A stretch of 64,000 nt of DNA from RHKX01 sp963839535 (GTDB lineage: Bacteria; Actinomycetota; Thermoleophilia; Solirubrobacterales; 70-9): NCBI GenBank assembly GCA_963839535.1, contig CAWIVF010000005.1:65401-129400 (forward strand), read 5' to 3'. The translations under genes and the position numbers were made by a program. Below, piece by piece: positions 44,565-53,593 of this stretch. The stretch's first letter is position 1. Each line of letters begins with the position of its first letter. Under the pieces are notes generated by a model that saw only the letters and a list, made by a program, of their open reading frames with translations, was not told the DNA's origin and made no database searches.

Positions 44565-45759
44565 CAGACCAGCAGACCCGGTCGCGTACATGACGACGAC
44601 GCCGGCGAGGAGCCCCGCGATCGCGGTTCCGTCCAGCCCGCCACCGGCCCGCTCGCGGATCTGCGGGGCGATCTGCACGATCACCTGGACGATCGCTCCG
44701 ATGCCGACGCCGAGCAGGAAGCTGACGATGCTCGGGTTGTAGAACGCGACCCCGATCCAGGCGCCCAGAACGGCCGGGGCTCCGGCCAGCAGGCCGAGGC
44801 CGATCAGCCGCATGGGAGTCGGCCGCGAGTCGGCGAGCGGAGCGACGATCGCAAGGCCCTCGGTCGTGTTGTGGATCGCGAAGCCGACGACCAGGAACGC
44901 TCCCAGTGCAAGGGCGCCGCTCGCGTAGGCGGATCCGATGGCGAGACCCTCGCCGAGGTTGTGCAGGCCGATCCCGGTGGCGATCATCGTCGCCAGCTGG
45001 ATGCCCGAGGCGCCCGCTCCCTCGGCCCGCTCGCGGCGGGCACGCATTCGCGCGTCGACGGCCATCAGCGCCAGATAGGCGGCGCCCGCGCCGAGCAGGA
45101 CGAGGGCGGCGCCGCCGAATGCCTGCGGCCCCTCGCCCGCGATCTCGAGGCCCTCGAGCAGCGCATCGAGCCCGAGGAACGCCAGCAGGCCGACCGTGAA
45201 GGCGAGCAGCCCGCGGATCAGCCCGGGGCCGACGCGTCGCAGGAAGGGCAGCCAGACCATCCCGATCGCGACCGGGATCACGCCGACGTAGATGCCGAGC
45301 AGGGCCATCAGGCCGAGGAAGCTCAGGTCGACGCCCGGCGTCTCCGCCGCCGCGTCGATCGTGGCGATGATCGTGCCGCCCGTCGAGGTCAGCAGGAACA
45401 GCTCGTAGGCCTCCCCCTCCACCCACGGATAGGGGATCGTCAGCGTCCGCGAGGCGAGCCGCCCCACCTCGCCGGCGCCGGTGAAGGGCCGGTAGGCGTC
45501 GTTGACCGAGACCTGCTCGATCCCAACCGGGTCGGGGCCGTCGTTGCGGACGGTCAGCTCGATCTCGCCCGGCCGGAGGACGGTGCGCTCGACCGTCAGC
45601 TCCTCGACCGGCACGCCGTTGCGGTCGCCGAGGCCCGGTTCGCCGAACGCGAAGAGCGCGATCGCGGCGGCGGCGAGCAGGACGAGCGGGATCACGCCGA
45701 GCGCCCATGCCGGCAGCCCGCTCGTGCGGCGAGGGGCTCCGCTGCGCGCCGGCCTCCAT
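44564..45759 (-). CDS. ZIP family divalent metal transporter (two frame breaks)
   Basis: About 397 residues. The N-terminus has an extracytoplasmic insertion between two membrane helices (EELTVERTVLRPGEIELTVR). The ZIP core follows, with the metal-site helix MIATGIGLHNLGEGLAIGSA and VVGFAIHNTTEGLAIVAPLA, both carrying the His-Asn and Glu ligands. Breaks near 45740 (N-terminus) and 44577 (C-terminus) are each repaired by removing one base; the end then reads VVVMYATGLLV with a stop overlapping the regulator ATG. The start at 45759 overlaps the upstream oxidase stop in the same TGATG way. Confidence 0.9.
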
Positions 45760-46821
45760 CAGGAGACCTCGAAGAAGCCGGCCCAGCCGAGCTCGGCGAA
45801 CTCGGTCACGTGGGCGTGGAACATGTACTTGCCGGGGATGGGGAAGCGCATCTCGAGGATGCCGCGCTGGGCCTGCCCCTGGATGACGATGTCGGTCAGC
45901 TCGATCGGCTGCAGCGACGTCCCGGTCGGGAAGTGGTTGAAGAAGTTGCCGTGCAGGTGGAACGAGTTGACCGGGTCGTACTCGGTCAGGTTCGCGAGGT
46001 AGACGCGGACGAGCTCCCCGCGCTTCACCTGGATCGGGTGGCGCTGGTAGTGGAAGCCGACCGTGTTGACCGCGTAGACCTCGTTGGCGAAGTCGAAGTT
46101 CGTGTCGAAGGCGTTCATCACCATCACCATCTCGTCGGCCTCCGGGCGCCCCTCGGCCGGGTCGACGATGAACGCCCCGTAGAGGCCCTTGGCGATGTGC
46201 GCGGCAAGCGGGCGAGACGTGGCAGTGGTAGAGGTGCATCCCGAAGGGCCGGGCGTCGAACTCGTAGGTGAAGGTCTCGCCCGGCTCGATCTGCCCGGCT
46301 CCGCCCGCCTCGCCGATCCCGGGCATCCCGTCCATGAACGCCGAGTGGACGCCGTGGAAGTGCATCGTGTGCGGGTGCGCGGAGGCGTTGCGGAATCGGA
46401 TCCGCAGCCGCTCGCCCTCGGTGCAGCGCAGCGTCGGCCCGGGCACGCGGCCGTTGTAGGTCCAGGCCGCGTACTTGACGCCCGGCGCGACCTCGATCTC
46501 CTGGTCGACGGCGACGATGTCCCACTCGCGCAGGACGCGGCCGTCCGGCAGGCGGCTCGTCTTGCCGCGGTCGAAGTCGCGGAGGATCTCGGAGGGATCG
46601 AAGCCGTTGGCGGCGTGGTCGACGTCGCCGCCGGCGCGGAAGTCGGCGTGGGCCGTCGCATGACGGCGGAGTGCCCGGCGTGGGCGTCCTCCCCGCTCGC
46701 CGCGGCGGCGGTCGCGTGGTCGCCATCGCCGTGCAGGCCCTTGTGCGGGACCAGCCCATGCAGGATGGGCAGCGAGGCGCCCGGCGAGCGCCCCACCGGC
46801 AAGGAGCTTCCTCCTGCTCAT
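45759..46821 (-). CDS. Two-domain multicopper oxidase / nitrite-reductase-like protein (three frame breaks)
   Basis: About 354 residues. It starts with MSRRKLLAGGALAG, a short twin-arginine-like signal, then a His-rich stretch (HGDGDHATAAAASGEDAHAG). Cupredoxin 1 has TMHFHGVHSAFMDG and MHLYHCHVSPLAAH; cupredoxin 2 has SFHLHGNFFNHF and YMFHAHVTEFAELGWAG. These supply type 1 and type 2/3 copper ligands. Breaks lie near 46785, 46660 (one base missing) and 46213. It could be a ferroxidase or manganese oxidase given its place at the head of a metal-uptake operon. Confidence 0.88.
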
Positions 46822-46865
46822 GCCCGCGGTCCGCTCCGGCGGCCTCCGGCGATCGGCGACTGATC

Positions 46866-46904
46866 TTTTGGCTCGGCCACATCCAAAAGTTTGGCACATC
46901 AAAA
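46866..46904. promoter_or_regulatory. Candidate DtxR/MntR operator in front of the metal operon
   Basis: The gap between the oxidase and ygfZ starts contains alternating half-sites: TTTTGG at 46866-46871, CCAAAA at 46883-46888, TTTGG at 46890-46894 and CAAAA at 46900-46904. The central CCAAAAGTTTGG and the 15-base TTTGGCACATCAAAA are inverted repeats. Such AT-rich palindromes stand out in this GC-rich DNA, lie 45-85 bases before the oxidase ATG, and precede an operon that encodes a DtxR-type repressor. Which pair of half-sites is bound cannot be told. Confidence 0.55.
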
Positions 46905-46949
46905 CCTGGGATGCCCTGACGGCCGAATCGGGGCTCCTACAATCGACCG

Positions 46950-47898
46950 ATGGAACTCGGAACCCTGGAGCTGGACGCCCAGTACCGCGCACTTCGCGAG
47001 GGGGCGGGGCTGCTCGAGCGCCCGGACCGGAGCCGCATCGCCGTCACCGGCTCGGAGGGGGCGGAGTTCCTCCAGGGCCAGCTCACCAACGACATCGAGG
47101 CTCTGGAGGAGGGCGAGGGCTGCTACGCCGTCCTGCTCGACCGCAAGGGCAAGATCCGCGCCGACATGCGCGTGCTGAGGCTGGCGCCCGACCACCTGCT
47201 GATCGAGACCGAGGCGGCGTCGGGCGCGCTGGTGCTGGCCCACCTCGAGATGTACAAGATCGGCCGCGACGCGCACGTCGAGGAGACGTCGGCCGAGCAC
47301 GTGCTGCTCTCGCTGATCGGACCGAGATCGGAGGAGGCCATCGGGGGCGTGCCGCTCCGCCCCGAGCACGCGCATCGGGAGATCGCGCTCGCCGGAGCCG
47401 CGGTCCGCGCCATCGGCACCGACCTCGGCGTCGACCTGCTCGTCCCGGCCGACGCCGTCGAGGCCGTCAGGGACTTCCTGCTCGCGGCCGGCGCCGAGCC
47501 GATCGGCGCCGAGGCGGCGGAGATCGCGCGGGTCGAGGCCGGGCCGCCCGAGGGTCGGCTTCGAGATCGGCCCCCAGACGATGCCCCAGGAGGCGGGGAT
47601 CAACGAACGCGCCGTCAGCTTCACGAAGGGTTGCTACATCGGCCAGGAGACGGTCGCCCGCCTGCACTACAAGGGCAAGCCGAACCGGCACCTGCGCCTG
47701 CTGAGCCCGGAGCGGCCGGTCGAGGTCGGCGATCCGGTCACGGTCGACGGCCGTGAGGTCGGGACCGTCGGGACGGCCGTCCTCTCCCCCGCTCGCGGCC
47801 CGCTCGCGCTGGCGATCCTGCGGCGCGAGGCGGAGCCCGGCGACGACGTCGTCGTCGGGGACGGAATCCGAGCCACCGTGGAGGAGATCGCGGCTTGA
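46950..47898 (+). CDS. ygfZ: YgfZ/GcvT-like folate-binding protein (one frame break)
   Basis: About 315 residues, related to the glycine cleavage T protein and implicated in folate-dependent repair or assembly of iron-sulfur proteins. Marks are SEGAEFLQGQLTNDIEALEE, the diagnostic KGCYIGQETVARLHYKGKPN and the C-terminal LSPARGPLALAILRRE. The frame breaks near 47548; removing one base gives VEAGRPRVGFEIGPQTMP. It is divergent from the metal operon, and its stop overlaps the TTG start of the acyltransferase (TTGA). Confidence 0.92.
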
Positions 47899-48927
47899 GC
47901 GTCGCGCCTCGCCGGGCGATCGGCCTGGGCGGGCGGCCGCTCGGATCGGACTCACCGCTGCTCGGCGGGTCGGTCGAGGAGGCCGAGTCCGTCCTGCACG
48001 CCCCGGGCCCCGACCGGCCCGCGCCCGCGTTCGATCCCAGCGCCGACGGCCTGGCGACGACGCCCCCCTCGTCGCTCGAGCCGCGCGGGGACGAGCCCAC
48101 GGCGGCGGAGCTGAAGGAGCTGATCGCACGGGAGGAGCCCGACCGCGACCTCGACGACTGGGGCCGCTCCGAGCGGATCATGGCGATGGCCGACCCGCTG
48201 CTGAACTGGTACTACCGCTACTGGTTCCGGGTCGAGGCCGAGGGGGTGGAGAACGTCCCCGCCACCGGCGGCGCCCTGCTCGTCTGCAACCACGCCGGGG
48301 CGCTCCCGCCCGACGCCCCGATGATCATGCAGGCCCTGCGCAACGAGCATCCCGACGCGCGGCCGCTCTACATGCTCGGCGAGCACTGGTTCAAGGGCTA
48401 CCCCGGGGTCAGCATGCTCGCCGCGAAGCTCGGGGTCGTCCCCGCCCACCCGGCGAACGCCCAGCGGCTGCTCGGCGACGAGGGCCGCCTCGCGCTCGTC
48501 TTCCCCGAGGGCATGAAGGGGAGCGGCAAGGTGCTCTGGCAGCGCTACCGCCTGCGTCGCTTCGGGCGTGGCGGCTTCGTCCGGACGGCGCTCCGCGCCA
48601 AGGTCCCGATCATCCCGATCGCGCTCGTCGGCGGTGAGGAGGCGATGCCGATCTTCGCCCACCTGCGCTCGCTCCAGCGGATGACCGGCCTCCTCTACGC
48701 CCCGCTCAACCACGCCTTCCCCCACTTCGGCCCGCTCGCCGCGCTGATGTACATGCCGGCGAAGTTCAAGATCCGCTTCCTCGAGCCACTCGACATCGGC
48801 GGCCTGCCGGAGGACACCGTCGACGACAGCGCGGCCGTCCAGGGGATCGCCGAGGAGGTCCGCGCCCGGATCCAGATCGCGCTCGACGAGATGGTGGCGG
48901 AGCGCAGAGTCGGTCTGGCTCGGGTAG
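47895..48927 (+). CDS. LPLAT-family acyltransferase (one frame break at its end)
   Basis: About 343 residues. It belongs to the glycerolipid acyltransferase superfamily (MGAT-like branch): NHAGALPPDAPMIMQAL (HxnD block), ALVFPEGMKGSGKVLWQRYR (block with FPEG) and VPIIPIALVGGEEAMPIF. An N-terminal disordered region of about 70 residues precedes it. The open frame runs on into the next gene, but removing one base near 48907 gives AERRSVWLG and a stop at 48925-48927, the expected end for this family. It probably acylates a lysophospholipid or related acceptor at the membrane. Confidence 0.87.
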
Positions 48928-48947
48928 CGACCGATTACTCTCGGTGG

Positions 48948-50495
48948 GTGGGGAAGGTTGGGCTTGCAGCGATCCTGAGCACCGCCGTCGCGCTGCTCGC
49001 GCCGACCGGCGCGAGTGCCGCGAAGCACTGCACCGAGCCGCTCGACGGCGATTGGAAGCGGGCGACGCCGGCAGAGGCCGGGATGGACGCCGCCAAGCTG
49101 CGGGATGCGATCGATTACGGCACGAGTGAGGGCGGCCTGGCGGTGCGCGTGTATCGCTGGGGATGCCTGGTCGGCGAGGACCGCCTCGCGGGTGGCAACG
49201 ACGATCAGCGGTTCGAGAGCTGGTCGCTCGGTAAGTCGGTCACCTCCCTCCTGTTCGGCGCCGCGATGACGCGCGGCGAGATCTCACCCGACGACCGGGT
49301 CGGGGCGCTCATCCCCGAGGCCGACCGGGAGCACGGTCAGATCCGGATGCGCGACGTGCTGACGATGACCAGCGGGCTTCACTGGAACGGCTTCCGCGAC
49401 TACAACATCTTCACCCAGCGCGACCGGGTTCGAGACGCTCTGACCCTGGGCATCGACCACCCGCCCGGGACCTTCTTCGAGTACGCCCAGAGCGCGGTCG
49501 CCCTGATCCCGAAGGCGGTCGAGGGGGCCACCGGCTCCGACCCGCAGGCCTACCTGCAGAAGCACCTCCTCGACAAGCTGGGCATCGAGGCCGGAACCTG
49601 GGACTGGGAGCGGGACGAGGCGGGAAACATCGAGGGCTTCTGGGGCACGCGGATGACCGTCGACGATTTCGGCCGCCTCGGCGAGCTGATGCGACGAGGC
49701 GGCGTCTGGCGCGGCGAACGGTTGCTCTCGCGCGGCTACGTGCGCAAGGCGCTGAGCCCCTCGCCGGCCAACGGTTGCTACGGGTGGCTGATCTGGGTCA
49801 ACTCGGGGAAGCCCTGCATCGGGCCGCGGATCAGCTCGCGCGAGGTCGCCGACGAGTACGGCTACCCCGGCACCCCCCGCGACGGGTTCGTGTACTCCGG
49901 TCTGTTCGGCCAGATCGTCGCCGTCTTCCCGAGCCAGGGAATCGTGATCGTCCGTACCGGCCAGGACGACAACGCGAGCCTCGCCGGCGGCACCAACTGG
50001 CAGATCGAGCTCTTCCGGCGGGTCCTGAAGTCGATCGTCGACGAGCCGGTGAACCTGCCCGACGATGGTCCCGGGAAGACGATCCACAACAGCGATGAGG
50101 GATTCCAGACCGCGCTGCTCAATCCCGGCGAGTACTCACAGGGCGCGTTTCCCGAGCCGCTGCCTCCAGCCGGCCCCGCCAGGGCGCGCGCGGCGATCCT
50201 TCGCTCCGGCGGGCGCCGCATCCGCGGCAAGCGAGCCTTCGTGAAGCTGATCTGCCCTCCCGCCCCGGCCGGAGCGGTCGAGGGCTGCAACGGAAGGCTG
50301 CGGGCGAAGGGTGCTCGGCCACATGCCTACAGCGTGGCTGCCGGCGAGAAGGGCCGCATCGGCCTGCACCTGAAGCGCTGGAAGCGCCGGCGGCTCGAGC
50401 GGAGCGGCGACGTTCAGCTCCGCGTCAGGGCGAGAAACCGGGACGAGGCCCGCGGCACCCTGACCACGCGACGCCTGCGCTACCGCAAACGCTGA
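48948..50495 (+). CDS. Secreted serine hydrolase (beta-lactamase/class C fold)
   Basis: A 515-residue exported protein starting at GTG 48948 with a signal peptide (LAAILSTAVALLAPTGASA). The serine beta-lactamase-type domain has the nucleophile motif FESWSLGKSVTSLLFGAAM (SxxK), the conserved DVLTMTSGLHW, and PPGTFFEYAQSAVALIPKAV where the tyrosine replaces the YxN position. After about residue 400 comes a basic beta-rich C-terminal domain with a cysteine pair (KLICPPAPAGAVEGCNG). Likely an esterase or peptidase on cell-wall material rather than an antibiotic resistance enzyme. Intact. Confidence 0.88.
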   Translation: MGKVGLAAILSTAVALLAPTGASAAKHCTEPLDGDWKRATPAEAGMDAAKLRDAIDYGTSEGGLAVRVYRWGCLVGEDRLAGGNDDQRFESWSLGKSVTSLLFGAAMTRGEISPDDRVGALIPEADREHGQIRMRDVLTMTSGLHWNGFRDYNIFTQRDRVRDALTLGIDHPPGTFFEYAQSAVALIPKAVEGATGSDPQAYLQKHLLDKLGIEAGTWDWERDEAGNIEGFWGTRMTVDDFGRLGELMRRGGVWRGERLLSRGYVRKALSPSPANGCYGWLIWVNSGKPCIGPRISSREVADEYGYPGTPRDGFVYSGLFGQIVAVFPSQGIVIVRTGQDDNASLAGGTNWQIELFRRVLKSIVDEPVNLPDDGPGKTIHNSDEGFQTALLNPGEYSQGAFPEPLPPAGPARARAAILRSGGRRIRGKRAFVKLICPPAPAGAVEGCNGRLRAKGARPHAYSVAAGEKGRIGLHLKRWKRRRLERSGDVQLRVRARNRDEARGTLTTRRLRYRKR

Positions 50496-50554
50496 CCCCC
50501 GCCCCGGAGCGATCGGCGCTGCGTCGCCCCCAGTTCGGATACATTCCGGAACGG

Positions 50555-50954
50555 ATGAGGAGGAGTTCCGCCGCAGCGCTGCTTGCCATCGCCGCCGCGA
50601 CCGTCGCCGGTTGCGGCGCCGAGGACTTCCCCAACGAGCCGCGGCCCGCCTCTCCGGTGGAGCTCAGCGCCAAGGTCGACGACAAGCAAGGTCGTCGTCG
50701 CGCCCGATGAGATCGGCGCCGGCCTGGCGGTCGTGACGATCTCCAACCAGTCGCGCGACGACGTCGAGGTCGGCTTCAGCGGACCCACCAACGCGAGCAC
50801 GACCGAGATCGCCGCCGGCAACGTCGGCACGATCAAGCTCGAGCTCGAGCAGGGCGACTACGAGGTCGACTCCGGGGTCAGCTCGATCTCGAGCGGCACC
50901 CTCACGGTCGGCGAGCCGCGCGAGACGGCTCAGAACGACCTGCTGCTGCCCTAG
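50555..50954 (+). CDS. Small lipoprotein, beta-rich (one frame break)
   Basis: About 132 residues. A lipoprotein signal (ALLAIAAATVAGCG) with the lipobox cysteine is followed by a beta-sandwich-like domain: VELSAKVDDKKVVVAPDEIG, AGLAVVTISNQSRDDVEV and GTIKLELEQGDYEVDSG. The layout resembles small cupredoxin-like proteins, but no copper ligands are seen. The frame breaks near 50690; removing one base restores the join. It precedes the flavoenzyme gene by 17 bases. Confidence 0.75.
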
Positions 50955-50971
50955 GGCACCCGGGCGCAGGG

Positions 50972-52161
50972 ATGGCCGAGCCGCAGAACGCCGGGGAGCA
51001 GTTCGGCGACCACTACCGGATGATCTACGCCTTCGGGGCGGGCGGTCAGACCCCGACGATCCCGGTCGCCTGGGACGAGCTCGCGCGCCGCGCCGCCGAG
51101 GCGCTCGACGAGCGCGCCGCCGGCTACGTGTTCGGCTCGGCGGGCAGCGAGGACACCGCCGCGGGCAACGAGCAGGCCTTCCGCTCCTGGCGGATCGTCC
51201 CGCGGGTGCTGCGCGACATCACCCGGCGTGACCTGGCCACGAACCTGCTCGGCTTCGACTGGCCGGCCCCGGTGGGACTGGCCCCGATCGGCGTTCAGGA
51301 GATCGTCCATCCCGACGGGGAGCTGGCCAGCGCCCGCGGGGCCGCCGCGGTCGGGGTGCCGATGACCGTCGGGACCGTCGCCAGCCACACGCTCGAGGAC
51401 GTCGCCGCCGAGCTCGGGGACACCCCGCGGATGTTCCAGCTCTACTGGCCCAACCACCCCGAGCTCGCCGAGAGCTTCGTGCGCCGCGCCGAGGCGGCCG
51501 GCTACGGGGCGCTGGTCGTGACCGTCGACAACGCCTTCCCCGGCTGGAAGCCGCGGGACCTCCAGAACGCCTACCTGCCGTTCATCCACGGGCTGGGGCT
51601 GTCGAACTTCTTCGCCGACCCCGTCTTCCGCGACTCGCTGGAGCAGACCCCCGAGGAGGATCAGGGGGCCGCGGTCGGCCAGTTCATCCAGGTCTTCGGC
51701 AACCCCGGCCTGACCTGGACCGACCTCGACCACCTGCGGGCGATGACCTCGATGCCGATCCTGCTGAAGGGGATCCTCCATCCCGACGATGCGCGCGAGG
51801 CCCGGGAGCGCGGCATCGACGGCGTCGTCGTCTCGAACCACGGCGGCCGTCAGATCGACGGCGCGATCGCGGCCCTCGACGCTCTCCCCGCGATCGCCGA
51901 CGAGGTCGGCGAGGCGATGACGATCCTGCTCGACAGCGGCGTCCGCTCCGGCGCCGACGCCGTCAAGGCGCTCGCCCTCGGCGCCGACGCCGTGCTGATC
52001 GGCCGCCCCTACCTCTGGGGCATGGCGCTCGAGGGAGCCGAGGGCGTCGAGAAGGTGCTGCGCTACCTCCTGGCCGAGCTCGACCTGACGATGGCGCTGT
52101 CGGGCGCCGTCCGGCCGGCGGAGCTCGAGCCGGGACTGCTCGGCGGCGCCCCGAGGGCTGA
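50972..52161 (+). CDS. FMN-dependent alpha-hydroxy-acid dehydrogenase, lactate 2-monooxygenase type
   Basis: About 396 residues. The FMN barrel is seen in PAPVGLAPIGVQEIVHPDGE, VASHTLEDVAAELGDTPRMF, the active-site VVVSNHGGRQIDGAIAALD with the catalytic histidine and arginine, and LLDSGVRSGADAVKALALGA. The long insert (WKPRDLQNAYLPFIHGLGLS) is typical of lactate monooxygenases. The open frame runs on to 52933 against a convergent gene, so I place the true end at the TGA 52159-52161, which needs one missing base (or two extra) near 52145. The core is intact. Confidence 0.9.
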
Positions 52162-52186
52162 GCGGGCGAGGCCCGGCCCAGCGCGG

Positions 52187-53491
52187 TCAGTCCGCCTCGT
52201 CGGCCTCCGCGACCAGGGCGTCGATGCGCTCGAGCTTCGCCTCGGCGGAGGCGACCATCTCGTCGAGGGTCGTCCGCGCCTTGTCCGACGAGGTCTTGAT
52301 GCCCGTCAGGGCCGAGCGGATCGCCTGAGCCTGCTTCAGGCAGGAGAGCGCCTCCTCGGCCACGGCGCGAACCTCGGTCGCGTCGACGGTGAGGTCTCGG
52401 CCGCGGGCCATCGCGACCCGGGCGGCGGCGAGGCGGAAGGCGGTCGCCAGGGCGAGCGAGTCCGGCTCGTCGCGATCGACGGCGACGATCATCTTGTTGC
52501 CCTCGTACTCGTGGAGCTGCTGGCGCCCCGAGGGCACCCGGTCCTCGCCGGCGACGACGAGCACGCCGAAGGACGCGGCGCGGGCGGCCATGGCGGCGTT
52601 GAGCTCGGCCCAGGCGTCGTTCTTGGAGAGCTTCTTGTCCTTGACCTCGAAGACGATGCGGCCGTTGGAGGGACCGGTGGCGGCTCCGATCTCGACGACG
52701 ACGTCGCCCTTCTTGCCGCCGCCCTCGGCGCCCTCGGCGCCGGTGTGGGTGGCGCAGTCGCCGCGCGATCCGGCGATCACCTCGAGCGCCTCGTAGACGC
52801 GCTCCTCGAAGCTGAATCCCTTGCGCGTCCCGGCCGCCTCAGCCTCCGCGACGGCCTCCTCGCCGGCGTTGCGCTCGATCAGCCTGCTGACCCGCTCGCT
52901 CAGATCGGCGACGCGGGCCTGCAGGGCGCGTGACTCGCTCGAGTGGCTGTCCTGCAGGTCCTTGATCTGCTTCCGTGGCGGTCCTCGGCCTCGAGCATCG
53001 CCTTCGCGGTGCGCATCTGGACCGCGTTCAGCGGGTTGCTGGCGTCCTCGGCCCTGAGCATCCGGTTGAGCTGCTCCTGCTGGTGCTGGACGGCCGTCAC
53101 CAGCATCGCCTTGATCTCGCCCTGGACCGAGTCGGTCCGGTCGACGTCGAACTTCTCGGCGATGTGGTTGGCGATCTCCGAGCTGCCCTCCTCGAGGGTG
53201 CCCGGCGAGCTCCTCGCTGAGCTTGCCGACCCGCTCCTCGAACACGCGCTGGACGTAGTCGACGTTCGTGGCGGTGCTCTCGGAGTCGATGACCCGGGCG
53301 CCGATCTCGATCGCCTTCTTGACGGTCTCGACCGCGGCGGTGCCGGCCTCGGCCCGCTCGCGGACGACCTTGGCGGCGCGCTCGTCGCTGATCGTCAGCG
53401 ACTCGATCACGATCCGGTCGCCGAGCGCGCGCACCGACGGCCCGCCCTCGAGCGGGAGCTGATCGATCGTGTGTCGCTGGGAGGCTTCCAT
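52187..53491 (-). CDS. Coiled-coil protein with a predicted PD-(D/E)XK nuclease domain (two frame breaks)
   Basis: About 434 residues. The first 240 residues are mostly long helices and coiled coil (VQHQQEQLNRMLRAEDASNP, SSESRALQARVADLSERVSR). A compact domain follows: GFSFEERVYEALEVIAG (helix glutamate), GGKKGDVVVEIG (aspartate) and GRIVFEVKDKKLSKNDAWAE (Glu-x-Lys), the spacing of a PD-(D/E)XK nuclease core, then ASFGVLVVAGEDRVP. The C-terminus is helical. Breaks near 53203 (one extra base) and 52977 (one missing base). No family name is certain; a DNA-repair or restriction role is inference. Confidence 0.72.
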   Translation of the reverse strand: MEASQRHTIDQLPLEGGPSVRALGDRIVIESLTISDERAAKVVRERAEAGTAAVETVKKAIEIGARVIDSESTATNVDYVQRVFEERVGKLSEELAGHPRGGQLGDRQPHRREVRRRPDRLGPGRDQGDAGDGRPAPAGAAQPDAQGRGRQQPAERGPDAHREGDARGRGPPRKQIKDLQDSHSSESRALQARVADLSERVSRLIERNAGEEAVAEAEAAGTRKGFSFEERVYEALEVIAGSRGDCATHTGAEGAEGGGKKGDVVVEIGAATGPSNGRIVFEVKDKKLSKNDAWAELNAAMAARAASFGVLVVAGEDRVPSGRQQLHEYEGNKMIVAVDRDEPDSLALATAFRLAAARVAMARGRDLTVDATEVRAVAEEALSCLKQAQAIRSALTGIKTSSDKARTTLDEMVASAEAKLERIDALVAEADEAD

Positions 53492-53593
53492 CTGGACTCA
53501 CGAAGGTAGTCGCGGTCCCGGATGCGTTCCTGACACTGCAACGGAACGCCCGCCCGGGCCGGATGACGGGGCCGCGTCTGGGATAAACCGGGG

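Noticed and set aside
43842..45695. An apparent ZIP transporter-DtxR regulator fusion of 617 residues
   Set aside because: Deleting one base near 44577 gives ZIP its natural end (YATGLLV, stop) exactly overlapping an ATG for the regulator (TGATG). The fusion is created by one extra base.
44128..46992. A minus-strand open frame of 954 codons across the metal operon
   Set aside because: Only short stretches match the oxidase; the rest is an out-of-frame shadow of ZIP and the regulator.
47895..50495. An apparent acyltransferase-serine hydrolase fusion of 866 residues
   Set aside because: Deleting one base near 48907 gives the acyltransferase the family-typical end SVWLG and a stop, and the hydrolase then has its own GTG start and signal peptide.
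48948..50495. An antibiotic-resistance beta-lactamase
   Set aside because: The SxxK motif is present, but the overall layout with a basic beta tail and altered YxN position fits a general secreted esterase or peptidase better.
52162..52933. C-terminal extension of the lactate-monooxygenase-type protein
   Set aside because: The extension is antisense to the predicted nuclease and has no family similarity; a stop at 52159-52161 in another frame is the better end.
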